A DNA stretch of 64,000 bases from NCBI RefSeq assembly GCF_040372805.1, contig NZ_BAABWJ010000002.1:186001-250000 (forward strand), written 5' to 3'. The stretch is from Pseudoteredinibacter isoporae_A. GTDB taxonomy: Bacteria; Pseudomonadota; Gammaproteobacteria; Pseudomonadales; Cellvibrionaceae. This document shows, in pieces, positions 25,701 through 34,725 of this stretch. Numbering within the stretch: position 1 is the first letter of the stretch; the number at the start of each line of letters is the position of its first letter. A program made the translations under genes and the position numbers. The notes beneath the pieces were generated by a model. It did no database searches, was not told the origin of the DNA, and saw only the letters and a list, made by a program, of their open reading frames with translations.

Positions 25701-26468
25701 TTATTTGGCTTCCCCCTGACAGATATCCCGATAGCGGGAAACAACCTGCGCCATACCGTGAGTCAGCGACTCCACGGTCAAGCCGTGACCGATAGATACC
25801 TCCTGCAGACCGGGCACGGTGCAGTATTTGGCGAGGTTTTGCAGATTGAGATCGTGGCCGGCATTAATGCCAAGACCGATTTCCTGAGCCGTTTCGGCAG
25901 CCCGACAATGGGCTTGGAAAATGTCCTCCAACTCAGGACGTTGTTGTTTAAAAGCCCAAGCATAGGGGCCGGTGTACAGCTCAATTCGGTCAGCTCCCAC
26001 CTGTTTGGCTAATTTGATTTGCTCAACGTCCGGGTCCATAAAGAGGCTGACGCGGATGTCCTGGCTTTTCAGTTTAGCGATCAATGGTGCGAGTTTGTCG
26101 CCGCTCTGGCGTAAGTCGAAGCCATGATCGGAGGTGAGTTGTTCATTGCTGTCGGGTACCAGGGTACATTGATCGGGTTTGTGTTGTTCTACCAAAGCAA
26201 TAAAGCCCGGGTAATCACCGAGGTCTTCGGCAAAGGGATTGCCTTCGATATTGAATTCAATGTCGTCAATATCCCTGACCAGTTCACTCAGACGTGCCAC
26301 GTCGTCCGGGCGAATGTGGCGTTGATCGGGGCGAGGGTGGACAGTGAGGCCGTCGGCACCATTTGCCAGACAGATTTTTCCGAATTCGACCGGGTCGGGA
26401 TAATTCCCTTCGCGGGAATTTCGCAACAGGGCAATTTTGTTCAGGTTTACGCTAAGGGCAACGGCCAT
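25701..26468 (-). CDS. pdxJ: Pyridoxine 5'-phosphate synthase
   Basis: Condenses 1-deoxy-D-xylulose 5-phosphate with 3-amino-1-hydroxyacetone 1-phosphate to form pyridoxine 5'-phosphate. The 255-aa TIM barrel has LSVNLNKIALLRNSR at its start, GLTVHPRPDQRHI (active-site His, Arg), FNIEGNP (Glu), RIELYTGPYAW and GLGINAGHDLN (His). The frame extends 17 codons upstream, but ATG 26468 begins the conserved N-terminus. In many Gammaproteobacteria pdxJ follows recO; here its upstream neighbour is the divergent xerD. Confidence 0.95.
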   Translation of the reverse strand: MAVALSVNLNKIALLRNSREGNYPDPVEFGKICLANGADGLTVHPRPDQRHIRPDDVARLSELVRDIDDIEFNIEGNPFAEDLGDYPGFIALVEQHKPDQCTLVPDSNEQLTSDHGFDLRQSGDKLAPLIAKLKSQDIRVSLFMDPDVEQIKLAKQVGADRIELYTGPYAWAFKQQRPELEDIFQAHCRAAETAQEIGLGINAGHDLNLQNLAKYCTVPGLQEVSIGHGLTVESLTHGMAQVVSRYRDICQGEAK

Positions 26469-26679
26469 AATGTTTGTCTCATTGTTCAGGGGATCGGCGG
26501 GGCAAGCGCCGCATCGCAAAATAATGGGAAAATTATGCGCTCAAGTGATTGTGCTCGCAAGTTGGGAAAATAATTGTTTCTGTTAAGCCGAGGTTGAGAA
26601 TTATTGAGTAGACTCGTACTCTTTGGGATAACTCTTTCGGGTTATGCAACAATTCAGAACGCCATCGCAAAAGGTCTTT

Positions 26680-27633
26680 ATGCCAGGCACAACAAGCAGC
26701 AGAACAAACGGCAGCCGAATTGATGCGAGTCAGTTGCCGACAATAATGCAACAGGAAGTGGAGCTGTACCTTGATACTTTATGGATGGAAAAAGGGCTTA
26801 GCGAAAACAGTTTAAGTTCCTATCGTCGGGATTTATTGAGTTTTGCCTTGTGGTTACACACGGAAAAGTCCACTGACAGTTTGTTGAAAGCGACACCCGA
26901 ATGGGTGCAAGGGCATTTGGCCTGGCGGCTTGAACAGGGATTGAGTGCACGGTCGACCGCGCGGTTTATGTCCTGCTTACGGGGCTTCTATAATCTTCAA
27001 CAACGTGAAAATCGTGTGTCAGAAAACCCGATTGCCTTAATTGAAAACCCCAAGCTTCCCAAAGGTTTACCAAAATCCCTCAGCGAAGAAGACGTGGATT
27101 ATCTCCTCGCCGCACCGGATGTGGACGATGCTGTTGGCTTGCGTGACCGCGCGATGCTTGAGTTGCTCTATGCCTGTGGTCTGCGCGTGAGTGAATTGGT
27201 GGGCTTAAGTGAAAGTCAGGTGAATTTGCGTCAGGGCGTGATTCGGGTGTTCGGCAAAGGCAGCAAGGAACGATTGGTACCAATGGGCGATGCGGCGATT
27301 CACTGGATTCAACGCTACATCGCCAATGGCCGCGGATTATTGCTGAAAGGGCCTAGCGATGTGTTGTTTCCCAGCAATCGTGGCCAGCAAATGACCCGTC
27401 AGACGTTTTGGCATCGTATTAAACACTGGGCCAAGGTGGCCTGCATCGACAAACCACTGTCCCCGCATACCTTGCGCCACGCCTTTGCTACCCATTTATT
27501 AAACAATGGCGCCGACTTGAGAGTTGTGCAGCTGCTACTGGGACACAGTGATCTGTCGACCACTCAAATTTACACTCATATTGCCAAGGAGCGCATGAAG
27601 GCGCTGCATGAGCAACACCACCCCAGAGCGTAA
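26680..27633 (+). CDS. xerD: Tyrosine recombinase XerD
   Basis: Resolves chromosome dimers at dif together with XerC and FtsK. N-terminal SAM-like core-binding domain (VELYLDTLWMEKGLSENSLSSYRRDL) and C-terminal catalytic domain with Arg in ACGLRVSELV, HTLRHAFATHLL (HxxR), LGHSDLSTTQIYTH (His and Tyr nucleophile). ATG 26680 has AAGG five bases upstream and gives 317 aa; ATG 26644 adds 12 codons, and ATG 26746 would give a length nearer the usual 298. The xerD-dsbC-hom-thrC order is typical of Pseudomonas-like genomes and marks this as the housekeeping enzyme, not a mobile integrase. Confidence 0.93.
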   Translation: MPGTTSSRTNGSRIDASQLPTIMQQEVELYLDTLWMEKGLSENSLSSYRRDLLSFALWLHTEKSTDSLLKATPEWVQGHLAWRLEQGLSARSTARFMSCLRGFYNLQQRENRVSENPIALIENPKLPKGLPKSLSEEDVDYLLAAPDVDDAVGLRDRAMLELLYACGLRVSELVGLSESQVNLRQGVIRVFGKGSKERLVPMGDAAIHWIQRYIANGRGLLLKGPSDVLFPSNRGQQMTRQTFWHRIKHWAKVACIDKPLSPHTLRHAFATHLLNNGADLRVVQLLLGHSDLSTTQIYTHIAKERMKALHEQHHPRA

Positions 27634-27863
27634 GCGCCGGCTGTAAAAGAACCGCGAATGCGCAATCATAGAGGACCGCTGTGCGTTAACTGGGTAGAAG
27701 CAGACGCACATAATGGTCCGCGAGCCCGCTAACTTTAGTCTTATGTGAGGGATTTGTGAGACTAGGCTAGGTATAATGCCAGGCGTTTAAGGAATTCAGT
27801 CAGATACCGCTGTTTGATTATTGATCATTGAAAGTGGCGGTATATCAGGAATAACAGTGAAAA

Positions 27864-28682
27864 GTGAGTAACACAGTGAGCTTGATGAAATCTTCGATCA
27901 AAAAAGCCGGTACATTCGCCTTGATGGCCGCCATGGGGTTTGGCTTGGCAATGGGTGCCCAGGGGCAATCTGCAGAATTGATGGCCGTCGACGAGAAAAT
28001 TAAGGCCAAAATTACCGAGAACATGAGCAAATCGGTACCTGGCTTCGCGATTCAGCACATCAGCCGCACTCCGGCGGAAGGTCTTTACAGCGTTCAAGTT
28101 GAACAGGGGCCGAAGGTCTTCATTAACGCTGAAGGGACGTTCATCATTAATGAGCAGGGGCAGGCGATTGTTCCTGAGAACGGCAGCTTTGTTGCTTGGA
28201 TGGACCCGGTAGAGCGCCGCCTGGAAGAAGAAATTCAGCGTATTGCCAAAACCACTTTGAATAAAATTCCGGAAGATGAGCTGATTGTCTACCCGGCCAA
28301 GGGTGAGAAAAAAGGCCAGATCTTTGTGTTCACCGATGTGGATTGCGGTTTTTGTGTGAAGTTGCATCGCCAGGTGCCGCAAATGAATGAGATGGGTATC
28401 GAAGTGCGTTACCTGGCATTCCCACGTTCCGGTCCGGTTGGTGCATCTGCTGACAAACTGGCTCGCGCTTTCTGTGCAGACGACCGTGGCAAAGCGCTTA
28501 CTGAGTTGAAAAATGGTGGCGGTATGGAGCGTGACATCTGCGCTGAGCATCCAATTCAGGAGCATTTGAAGCTGGTGCGCGCCTTTGGTCTGCGTGGAAC
28601 GCCGGGTATCTTCCTGCAGGACGGCACTAAGATAGCGGGTTACCGCAGCGCAGAAGAGTTGGCCGCACTGTTGAATATCTAA
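27864..28682 (+). CDS. dsbC: Thiol:disulfide isomerase DsbC
   Basis: Periplasmic V-shaped dimer that reshuffles wrong disulfides. A Sec signal (residues about 10-36, ending GAQGQSAE) precedes an N-terminal dimerisation domain. The thioredoxin domain has C161-G-F-C164, a structural Cys pair (FCADD and DICAEH) and the cis-Pro loop RGTPGIF. The E. coli active site is CGYC, so Phe replaces Tyr. GTG 27864 gives the longest protein (272 aa); ATG 27885 is an equally plausible start giving 265 aa. Confidence 0.93.
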   Translation: MSNTVSLMKSSIKKAGTFALMAAMGFGLAMGAQGQSAELMAVDEKIKAKITENMSKSVPGFAIQHISRTPAEGLYSVQVEQGPKVFINAEGTFIINEQGQAIVPENGSFVAWMDPVERRLEEEIQRIAKTTLNKIPEDELIVYPAKGEKKGQIFVFTDVDCGFCVKLHRQVPQMNEMGIEVRYLAFPRSGPVGASADKLARAFCADDRGKALTELKNGGGMERDICAEHPIQEHLKLVRAFGLRGTPGIFLQDGTKIAGYRSAEELAALLNI

Positions 28683-28691
28683 TCGTTTGAG

Positions 28692-28723
28692 GGCTCTTCG
28701 GCTTCGATCGAAGAGCCTTTCCC
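28692..28723 (+). terminator. Terminator after dsbC
   Basis: GGCTCTTCG (28692-28700) pairs with CGAAGAGCC (28709-28717), with an 8-base loop and TTTCCCTT after it. The tail is interrupted by C, so some read-through into hom is possible. Confidence 0.65.
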
Positions 28724-28918
28724 TTCTTGCCTGCTGATTTGGGCCATCTATTAACGAATTACCCCGCCTTTTAAAGAGTGTTTGCAAACCGCGTCCTATG
28801 TGGTTTGACAGCCTTTGGATGGGCAAGTATTGTTCTCATCTTTTGCCCCAAACGCCACTCAAGAGCGTTGTGCAATACGCCTTCGGGCAAACCCTAAGCA
28901 ATCAGCGAGGAAACCATT

Positions 28919-30223
28919 TTGAAACCGGTAAAAGTTGGACTCTGTGGCCTGGGCACTGTTGGCAGTGGCACCTTTAATGTTCTACAGCGCAATTTGAATG
29001 AGATCAGTGCGCGAGCCAGCACCCCGATTGAATTAAGCCATATTGGCGCCCGCCGGGATAATCCTGCCTGTGACACCTCTGACTACTCTGTGAGTCGCGA
29101 TATCTTTGCGGTAGTCGATGACCCCGAAGTGGATATCGTTGTTGAATTAATTGGTGGTACTACCGTTGCAAAAGAGCTGGTTGAAAAAGCCATTGCCAAT
29201 AAAAAGCATGTGGTGACTGCCAATAAGGCATTGATCGCTGAGTTCGGCAATGAACTGTTTGCCAAAGCTCAGGAGCAAGGGGTTTGCATCGCCTACGAAG
29301 CCGCGGTTGCCGGCGGAATTCCGATCATTAAAGCCATGCGCGAAGGCTTGTCGGCGAATCATATTGAATGGCTGGCGGGCATTATTAACGGTACCGGAAA
29401 CTTTATTCTGACTGAGATGCGCGATAAAGGTCGTGACTTTGCAGACGTGCTGAAGGAAGCCCAGGAGCTGGGTTACGCCGAAGCGGATCCGACCTTTGAT
29501 GTGGAAGGCATCGATGCTGCCCATAAATTGGTTATTCTGGCATCGTTAGCGTTCGCCATGCCATTGCAGTATGACAAAGTGTTCTGTGAAGGTATCAGTA
29601 CCGTTCAGCCTGTTGATGTGAAGTACGCTGAAGAGCTGGGCTATCGCATTAAGCATTTGGGCATTGCTCGCCGTCGTGAAGAAGGCATCGAGCTGCGTGT
29701 ACACCCAACCCTGATTCCCCATAAGCGATTGATTGCCAATGTCGATGGCGTTATGAACTCGGTATTGGTACAGGGCGAAGCGGTTGGCCCAACTCTGTAC
29801 TACGGTGCTGGTGCCGGTGCCGAACCTACGGCGTCAGCGGTGATCGCGGATATCGTGGACGTAGCGCGTGCTGTCGCGAATGATGCGGCTACGGTTCCGG
29901 CGCTGGGTTTTGCCCCTGAATATTTACAGGATCACGTCATTCTGCCAATTGATGCCGTCGAAACCGCGTATTATCTGCGCATGTCGGCACTGGATAAGCC
30001 CGGTGTGATGAATCAGATTACCCAGATTCTGAGTAATGCCGGCGCCAGTATCGAAGCGTTGGTTCAGAAAGAGCGTGAATCGGAATCCCAGGATCATGTC
30101 GATGTGGCTCTGTTGACCAACAGTGTGCTGGAAGCGGACATGAAATCGGCTATGGAGCAGATTGAAGCTTTGGACAGCATTTCCGGCAAAGTGAGCCGTA
30201 TCCGTATGGAAACCTTGGGCTAA
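28919..30223 (+). CDS. hom: Homoserine dehydrogenase
   Basis: Reduces aspartate semialdehyde to homoserine, the branch point to threonine and methionine. 434 aa: NAD(P)-binding GLCGLGTVGSGT (residues 7-18), catalytic domain with AAVAGGIPIIKAMREGL and NGTGNFILTEM, and a C-terminal ACT domain (RMSALDKPGVMNQITQIL) for threonine feedback. The start appears to be TTG at 28919, six bases after GCGAGGAAA. The next start would remove the conserved nucleotide-binding segment. It is followed by thrC after 182 bases. Confidence 0.95.
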   Translation: MKPVKVGLCGLGTVGSGTFNVLQRNLNEISARASTPIELSHIGARRDNPACDTSDYSVSRDIFAVVDDPEVDIVVELIGGTTVAKELVEKAIANKKHVVTANKALIAEFGNELFAKAQEQGVCIAYEAAVAGGIPIIKAMREGLSANHIEWLAGIINGTGNFILTEMRDKGRDFADVLKEAQELGYAEADPTFDVEGIDAAHKLVILASLAFAMPLQYDKVFCEGISTVQPVDVKYAEELGYRIKHLGIARRREEGIELRVHPTLIPHKRLIANVDGVMNSVLVQGEAVGPTLYYGAGAGAEPTASAVIADIVDVARAVANDAATVPALGFAPEYLQDHVILPIDAVETAYYLRMSALDKPGVMNQITQILSNAGASIEALVQKERESESQDHVDVALLTNSVLEADMKSAMEQIEALDSISGKVSRIRMETLG

Positions 30224-30405
30224 TCCCTCTCTGGTTTGATCGAGCTCGGGGGGAGAAGCTTCTTCGGTGCATCTCCCTCGGCTTTGTCCCGCCCCTTAAA
30301 TCCGTTAAACTTGCGGTCATAATTATTACATTAGGCTCCCCGAGGGAGCGCCAATAGCAATATAAGAGCAGCCGCGGTTGCTCGTATCACGATAGGAAAC
30401 ATCCC

Positions 30406-31800
30406 GTGAAATACATCAGTACGCGTGGGCAGGCGCCGGCGCTTAGCTTTGAAGAAGCCATCTTAACTGGCCTGGCCAGTGACGGCGGTTTGTACGTTCC
30501 CGAATCACTCCCCAGCTTTTCCAAAGAGGAAATTGCCAGTTGGGCTGGCCTCAGCTATCAGGCGCTGGCGTTCAAAATTATTGAGCCCTTTGTGGCTGGA
30601 GACATTCCCTCAGATGACCTGAAGGGCATCATTGATCGCGCTTACAGCAGTTTCCGTCATGAGGCGATTGCCCCTATGGTACAAACCGCCCACAACGAAT
30701 GGGTGCTGGAATTGTTTCAAGGTCCAACCTTGGCCTTTAAAGATTTTGCGCTGCAATTTTTGGGGCAGCTGCTCGATTATGTGTTGAATAAGCGCCAGCA
30801 AAAAGTAGTGGTGATGGGCGCTACGTCCGGTGATACCGGATCCGCTGCGATTGAGGGGTGTCGTCGCTGCGAGCACATCGATATTTTTATTTTGCACCCG
30901 TATCAGCGTGTGTCTGAAGTTCAGCGCCGTCAAATGACCACAGTACTGTCAGACAATGTTTACAATATTGCGCTTGAAGGTAACTTTGATGATTGTCAGA
31001 ACATGGTAAAAGCCAGTTTTGCGGATCAGAGCTTTTTGCCCGAAGGCCGTCAATTAGTCGCGGTGAACAGCATTAACTGGGCGCGGATTATGGCCCAGAT
31101 CGTTTACTACTTTTACGCTGGCCTGGCGTTGGGTGCGCCTCATAAAGCCGTCGCTTTCTCGGTACCGACCGGCAACTTTGGTGATATTTTTGCGGGTTAT
31201 CTGGCGAGCAAAATGGGCTTGCCTGTTGATCAGTTGATCGTGGCTACGAACAGTAATGACATTTTGCATCGTTGCTTGTCCAATAACGATCACAGCAAAA
31301 AAGAGCTGGAACACACCTTGTCCCCAAGTATGGATATTATGGTATCCAGCAACTTTGAGCGTTTGTTGTTTGATTTGTATGGTCGTGATGGTGCCGCCAT
31401 TCAACAGTTAATGGACGATTTCAAATCGGGTTCTATGAGCTTGAGCGACGATGCCCTGAATAAAGCTTCTGAATTGTTCAGCAGTTATCGCTTGGACGAC
31501 GATGGCATGATTGAAACCATCGCCAGTGTGTATGACAGCACGGAGTACTTACTGGACCCGCATACCGCGATTGGGTTGGCAGCTGCCCGCAGCGAGCGCC
31601 GTCGTCAGGATATTCCCATGGTTTGCTTGGCAACTGCGCATCCAGCGAAATTCCCGGAAGCGGTCGAGAAAGCCATCACAGGTATGCAGCCGCCACTGCC
31701 TCACCATATGAATGACCTCTTTGGTCGTGAAGAGCGCTATGAAGTCTTAGCCAATGACATTGGTTTGGTGCAAAACTTTGTGCAGGAACACAGCCACTAA
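30406..31800 (+). CDS. thrC: Threonine synthase
   Basis: PLP enzyme converting O-phosphohomoserine to threonine. 464 aa; N-terminal MKYISTRGQAPALSFEEAILTGLASDGGLYVPE, Schiff-base Lys in TLAFKDFALQFLG, phosphate-binding ATSGDTGSAAIEG, and SINWARIMAQ. The start is GTG with TAGGAAAC upstream. It is the last gene of the threonine pair and is closed by an efficient terminator. No thrB is seen in this window; in Pseudomonas homoserine kinase is encoded elsewhere. Confidence 0.96.
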   Translation: MKYISTRGQAPALSFEEAILTGLASDGGLYVPESLPSFSKEEIASWAGLSYQALAFKIIEPFVAGDIPSDDLKGIIDRAYSSFRHEAIAPMVQTAHNEWVLELFQGPTLAFKDFALQFLGQLLDYVLNKRQQKVVVMGATSGDTGSAAIEGCRRCEHIDIFILHPYQRVSEVQRRQMTTVLSDNVYNIALEGNFDDCQNMVKASFADQSFLPEGRQLVAVNSINWARIMAQIVYYFYAGLALGAPHKAVAFSVPTGNFGDIFAGYLASKMGLPVDQLIVATNSNDILHRCLSNNDHSKKELEHTLSPSMDIMVSSNFERLLFDLYGRDGAAIQQLMDDFKSGSMSLSDDALNKASELFSSYRLDDDGMIETIASVYDSTEYLLDPHTAIGLAAARSERRRQDIPMVCLATAHPAKFPEAVEKAITGMQPPLPHHMNDLFGREERYEVLANDIGLVQNFVQEHSH

Positions 31801-31847
31801 GTGATAGCCGCGACGGGCTCGGTAAACGCCGCAAAGTGATAGGTAAC

Positions 31848-31871
31848 AAGGCTCCTTCGGGAGCCTTTTTT
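31848..31871 (+). terminator. Intrinsic terminator of thrC
   Basis: AAGGCTCC, TTCG tetraloop, GGAGCCTT followed by a continuous T-run. A textbook structure 48 bases after the stop. Confidence 0.93.
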
Positions 31872-31906
31872 GTGGGGTATTCATGAGGCAGAGTCTTACT
31901 GAGATT

Positions 31907-32350
31907 TCAATCCGGAGATTCTGGGGCAGCTTGCTTGGTGACGTTTGAATACAGGCCATAGATGAATCGAATGGAGAGTAATGCCGCCCAAATATCAAAA
32001 ATAAACCCGCGTCCCGCCGCAACATCCCCCATGGGAAAACCCAGGGAAATAGGGGGTGGCAAGCTGATCCAAGCCCATTCGCCGATAGGCCGAATGACCA
32101 TGCTCAGGCAAGGCAGCAAGCCGAACAGATAACCCGCAACCTTCCGGTGCCAAAAATAAAAAGCGGCGATTGAACCACTGAGCGGATACAGGAATGTGTA
32201 GATAAGACGTTCGATGATGGGGGTTTCTGAGCCTGCGTTAGCCAGAATGAACACAGCAATCACCGCACAAACCAGGAAATACAAACACAGGGCACGATGA
32301 AACATCGTGCCAGGAGGCCGGGATTGGGAAGATGTCGCGCGAGAAAACAT
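31907..32350 (-). CDS. Hypothetical membrane protein, 147 aa
   Basis: Four hydrophobic stretches (about residues 20-38, 50-66, 72-88 and 112-130) suggest a small polytopic inner-membrane protein. A conserved-looking loop IRPIGEWAWISLPPPISLGFPMGD follows helix 3. No family recognised. It is 15 bases downstream of the site-2-type protease gene on the same strand and likely co-transcribed. Confidence 0.6.
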   Translation of the reverse strand: MFSRATSSQSRPPGTMFHRALCLYFLVCAVIAVFILANAGSETPIIERLIYTFLYPLSGSIAAFYFWHRKVAGYLFGLLPCLSMVIRPIGEWAWISLPPPISLGFPMGDVAAGRGFIFDIWAALLSIRFIYGLYSNVTKQAAPESPD

Positions 32351-32365
32351 AGTGTTGCAGTGGCC

Positions 32366-33460
32366 TTAGGAATTCAGAATCGTGGTGGCGATTTCCGAAC
32401 CGGGTAAACCCGATCCGGCTATGCTCAGAATAATAAAAATGAATGCGCCAACCGTGAGCAGATACCAGACGAGGGAAAATACGACCCCGTAGCGGTCCAT
32501 CGGCGTGACGGTTTGGTGTTTGAATTCTTTCCAGCTAAAAACCAAATCCAAGGCGCCAATGACCACAAAGAATCCGAGCAGGGCAAGGCCCAGCTGCAAG
32601 CTCAGGGCAAACATGGCCGCCGAAATGATCATTAGCCCGAGATAGGGTAGGTAAGAACGCCCCGAAAAGACCATCGCCTTCACTACTTGCCCGCCGTCGA
32701 GAGGCAATACCGGCAGCAGGTTAAAGATATTGATCAAAGCACTGATAGACGCCACCAGACCAATAAAGTGATTTTCAGTAATGAGGTAGGCGAGATAAAA
32801 CACAACGCTCATCAGTAGGCCAAAGCAGGGCCCCATCATTGCGATAAACACTTGCTGCCAATGGCTGCTGGCTTTGTCTCCGACGGCAACACCTCCCACA
32901 AAGGGAATCAGGTACATTCCTTTTGTTTTCATGCCGCTGCGTTTCATGGCCCAGAGGTGACCGTATTCATGGAAGCAGATGACGGCAATCAACACGAGTG
33001 CAAACTGCCAGCTGAACATAATGCTCCAGCCAGCCAATGCTGAGCCGGCCAGCAAAACTTTGATGGCCTTTGCGCTCTTAAACAATTTAAAGGCGAGGCC
33101 AATGAGTCCAATGGTATGCCCACGGCTTTGCTCGGTCTGCTCTTCAACCGACTCGACGATATACTCGGGCAGCTTTTGCTCACCATCGAGCAGGAGTTCG
33201 TCTTCGCGAAACAAAAAATACTTACAGATATTCTGACCGGGAAAGATCTGATAGCGCACCATGAGGTTGCCCAGCTCCGGGTGGCCAATTTGATATTCTG
33301 CCCGACTTTGCAAAGGGCGTTCGCCCTGTAAATGTTCACCATTGACGGACAGTTGTTCCTGACCGGAGTCCGAGCGCAATAACTTAAAATTCAAGGTATC
33401 GTGCTCCAATTCGAAAATCAGATTTGTCATGTGTGAGCGTTCTTCAATCATTCCATTCAC
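32366..33460 (-). CDS. M50-type intramembrane metalloprotease (site-2 protease family)
   Basis: 364 aa. The zinc motif HEYGH is at residues 164-168 inside a hydrophobic helix, and the second signature NLLPVLPLDGGQ near residue 250 supplies the third ligand Asp. About six membrane helices surround them. The first 110 residues form a soluble domain with no recognised fold, and no PDZ domain is present, unlike RseP. Its ATG overlaps the stop of the GFA gene by four bases, supporting the 33460 start. The substrate, perhaps an anti-sigma factor or membrane peptide, is unknown. Confidence 0.85.
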   Translation of the reverse strand: MNGMIEERSHMTNLIFELEHDTLNFKLLRSDSGQEQLSVNGEHLQGERPLQSRAEYQIGHPELGNLMVRYQIFPGQNICKYFLFREDELLLDGEQKLPEYIVESVEEQTEQSRGHTIGLIGLAFKLFKSAKAIKVLLAGSALAGWSIMFSWQFALVLIAVICFHEYGHLWAMKRSGMKTKGMYLIPFVGGVAVGDKASSHWQQVFIAMMGPCFGLLMSVVFYLAYLITENHFIGLVASISALINIFNLLPVLPLDGGQVVKAMVFSGRSYLPYLGLMIISAAMFALSLQLGLALLGFFVVIGALDLVFSWKEFKHQTVTPMDRYGVVFSLVWYLLTVGAFIFIILSIAGSGLPGSEIATTILNS

Positions 33461-33849
33461 TCGGCTTTACTTTTATGCTGCAAACTGGCGGCATTGTCTT
33501 CCCAATTTTGGCCATCAAAAGCCACGACACGCATATGTTCAGGAGGGGTGTCCAGGCAGCGGACATTCACATCCACGCCATCGGGGTTGGATCTGGGAAT
33601 ATAGAAAGGTTTGATGCCGCAGTGTTTACAAAAGTAGTGTTTTGCAACAGCGGTATTGAACGTGTAGCAGCTTAAATCGTCTTCGCCCTTCAGCAAACGG
33701 AAGCGAGCCTTGGGGACGATCAAATGCAGAAATCCGGTTTTTTTGCATATAGAACAGTTGCAATCTTCAACTTCTGGAGCGTCGATACTATCGACTTCAA
33801 AGTGCACTCGACCGCAGTGGCAATTGCCTGAGTAAGTAAATAATTCCAT
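33457..33849 (-). CDS. GFA-family (glutathione-dependent formaldehyde-activating/CENP-V) zinc protein
   Basis: 130 aa with the family's cysteine set: GNCHCGRVHF (residues about 8-17), DCNCSICKKTGF and FCKHCGIKPFY. These bind two zinc ions in a beta-tent fold. The family name comes from Gfa, but most members have no proven activity with S-hydroxymethylglutathione. First gene of a three-gene leftward group with the metalloprotease and the membrane protein. Divergent from the AhpD-like gene across the 33928-33951 palindrome. Confidence 0.9.
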   Translation of the reverse strand: MELFTYSGNCHCGRVHFEVDSIDAPEVEDCNCSICKKTGFLHLIVPKARFRLLKGEDDLSCYTFNTAVAKHYFCKHCGIKPFYIPRSNPDGVDVNVRCLDTPPEHMRVVAFDGQNWEDNAASLQHKSKAE

Positions 33850-33927
33850 ATTATCAGTAGCTTATGTTTATTTTGAGGCCCTGCAAGCATAATAACTTGG
33901 ATAAGGCGGGTATTGGTGTTAGTCTAA

Positions 33928-33951
33928 AAATGATCTCAATTGAGATCATTT
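33928..33951. promoter_or_regulatory. Perfect 24-bp palindrome, probable MarR operator
   Basis: AAATGATCTCAA followed directly by its reverse complement TTGAGATCATTT, 79 bases before the AhpD-like gene and 79 bases before the divergent GFA gene. Perfect spacer-free dyads of this size are typical of MarR-type sites, and a MarR gene follows the AhpD-like gene. Confidence 0.6.
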
Positions 33952-34029
33952 GCCAAAAGAAGATCGATTGAAACCAACAATAACGTACAGACCGCGAACG
34001 TGCCTTGTTCGCAGCTTTGGAGGTAAATT

Positions 34030-34620
34030 ATGGCCCATTTGCGCCCCCTAGATCGAGAAGAAATGGATGATGAGCTGCAAGCGCTTTATCAACATTATGA
34101 GAATACCCGTGGTTTTATGCCCAATAGCATTCGTACGATGGCGCGACGCCCAAACATTGCGAAGCGTTTTGGTGCTTTGAACCAGGCAGTTTTGTACGAG
34201 GGCACGGTCAGTGAAGAGTTAAAGATGCTGGTTTCACTGATTTCCAGTCAGGCCTCAGGTTGTCGGTACTGCCAGAGCCATATGGCGAATCTGTCATCTA
34301 TTTATAAAGCGTCTGATAAGAAAATTGCCGCTGTGTGGGAATTTGAAAGCAGTGAGTTGTTTAGTGAGGCAGAGCGAGCGGCGTTACGTCTTGCTTACAA
34401 ATCCTCTTTGTTGCCAAACGACGCCTCAGAAGAAGACTTTGCGGAATTGGCGAAGCACTTCGATGAGGGGCAGGTGGTGGAGATCGTTGCCTCTGTCGCA
34501 TTATTTGGCTTTTTAAATCGCTGGAATGATACTATGTCCACCGAACTGGAAACCTTGCCCAAACAGGTCGCAGAACGTGCATTGCAGGATACGGACTGGG
34601 AAGTCGGCAAGCACCAGTAA
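34030..34620 (+). CDS. Carboxymuconolactone-decarboxylase/AhpD-family protein
   Basis: 196 aa all-helical protein with the AhpD-type redox motif CRYCQSH (CxxCxxH) near residue 81. Proteins with this motif are alkylhydroperoxidase-like; true carboxymuconolactone decarboxylases lack the Cys pair. A thiol-peroxidase or electrophile-sensing role is therefore more likely than ring-cleavage metabolism. The ATG follows TTGGAGGTAAAT. It precedes a MarR regulator by 105 bases, and a 24-bp palindrome lies in its promoter region. Confidence 0.88.
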   Translation: MAHLRPLDREEMDDELQALYQHYENTRGFMPNSIRTMARRPNIAKRFGALNQAVLYEGTVSEELKMLVSLISSQASGCRYCQSHMANLSSIYKASDKKIAAVWEFESSELFSEAERAALRLAYKSSLLPNDASEEDFAELAKHFDEGQVVEIVASVALFGFLNRWNDTMSTELETLPKQVAERALQDTDWEVGKHQ

Positions 34621-34672
34621 TATAACTTCAATCAGGCTTGCGGTGTTGGAAGTGAGCGCAGGTCTGGAGTAT

Positions 34673-34697
34673 CAAAGCGTTAAACGGAAACGCTTTG
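34673..34697. promoter_or_regulatory. Inverted repeat upstream of the MarR gene
   Basis: CAAAGCGTT and AACGCTTTG, perfect 9-bp arms around 7 bases, end 28 bases before the MarR start codon. It could be an autoregulatory site or an attenuator after the AhpD-like gene; the sequence differs from the 33928 palindrome. Confidence 0.45.
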
Positions 34698-34725
34698 GTG
34701 CATGTGAATTAAGATAGGAAGCCAG

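Noticed and set aside
26680..27633. Tyrosine recombinase as a sign of a mobile element
   Set aside because: Its motifs and the neighbouring dsbC-hom-thrC order are those of chromosomal xerD; no attachment-site repeats are seen.
27825..28826. 333-codon minus-strand open frame
   Set aside because: Opposite dsbC, which has the CGFC active site and cis-Pro loop; shadow frame.
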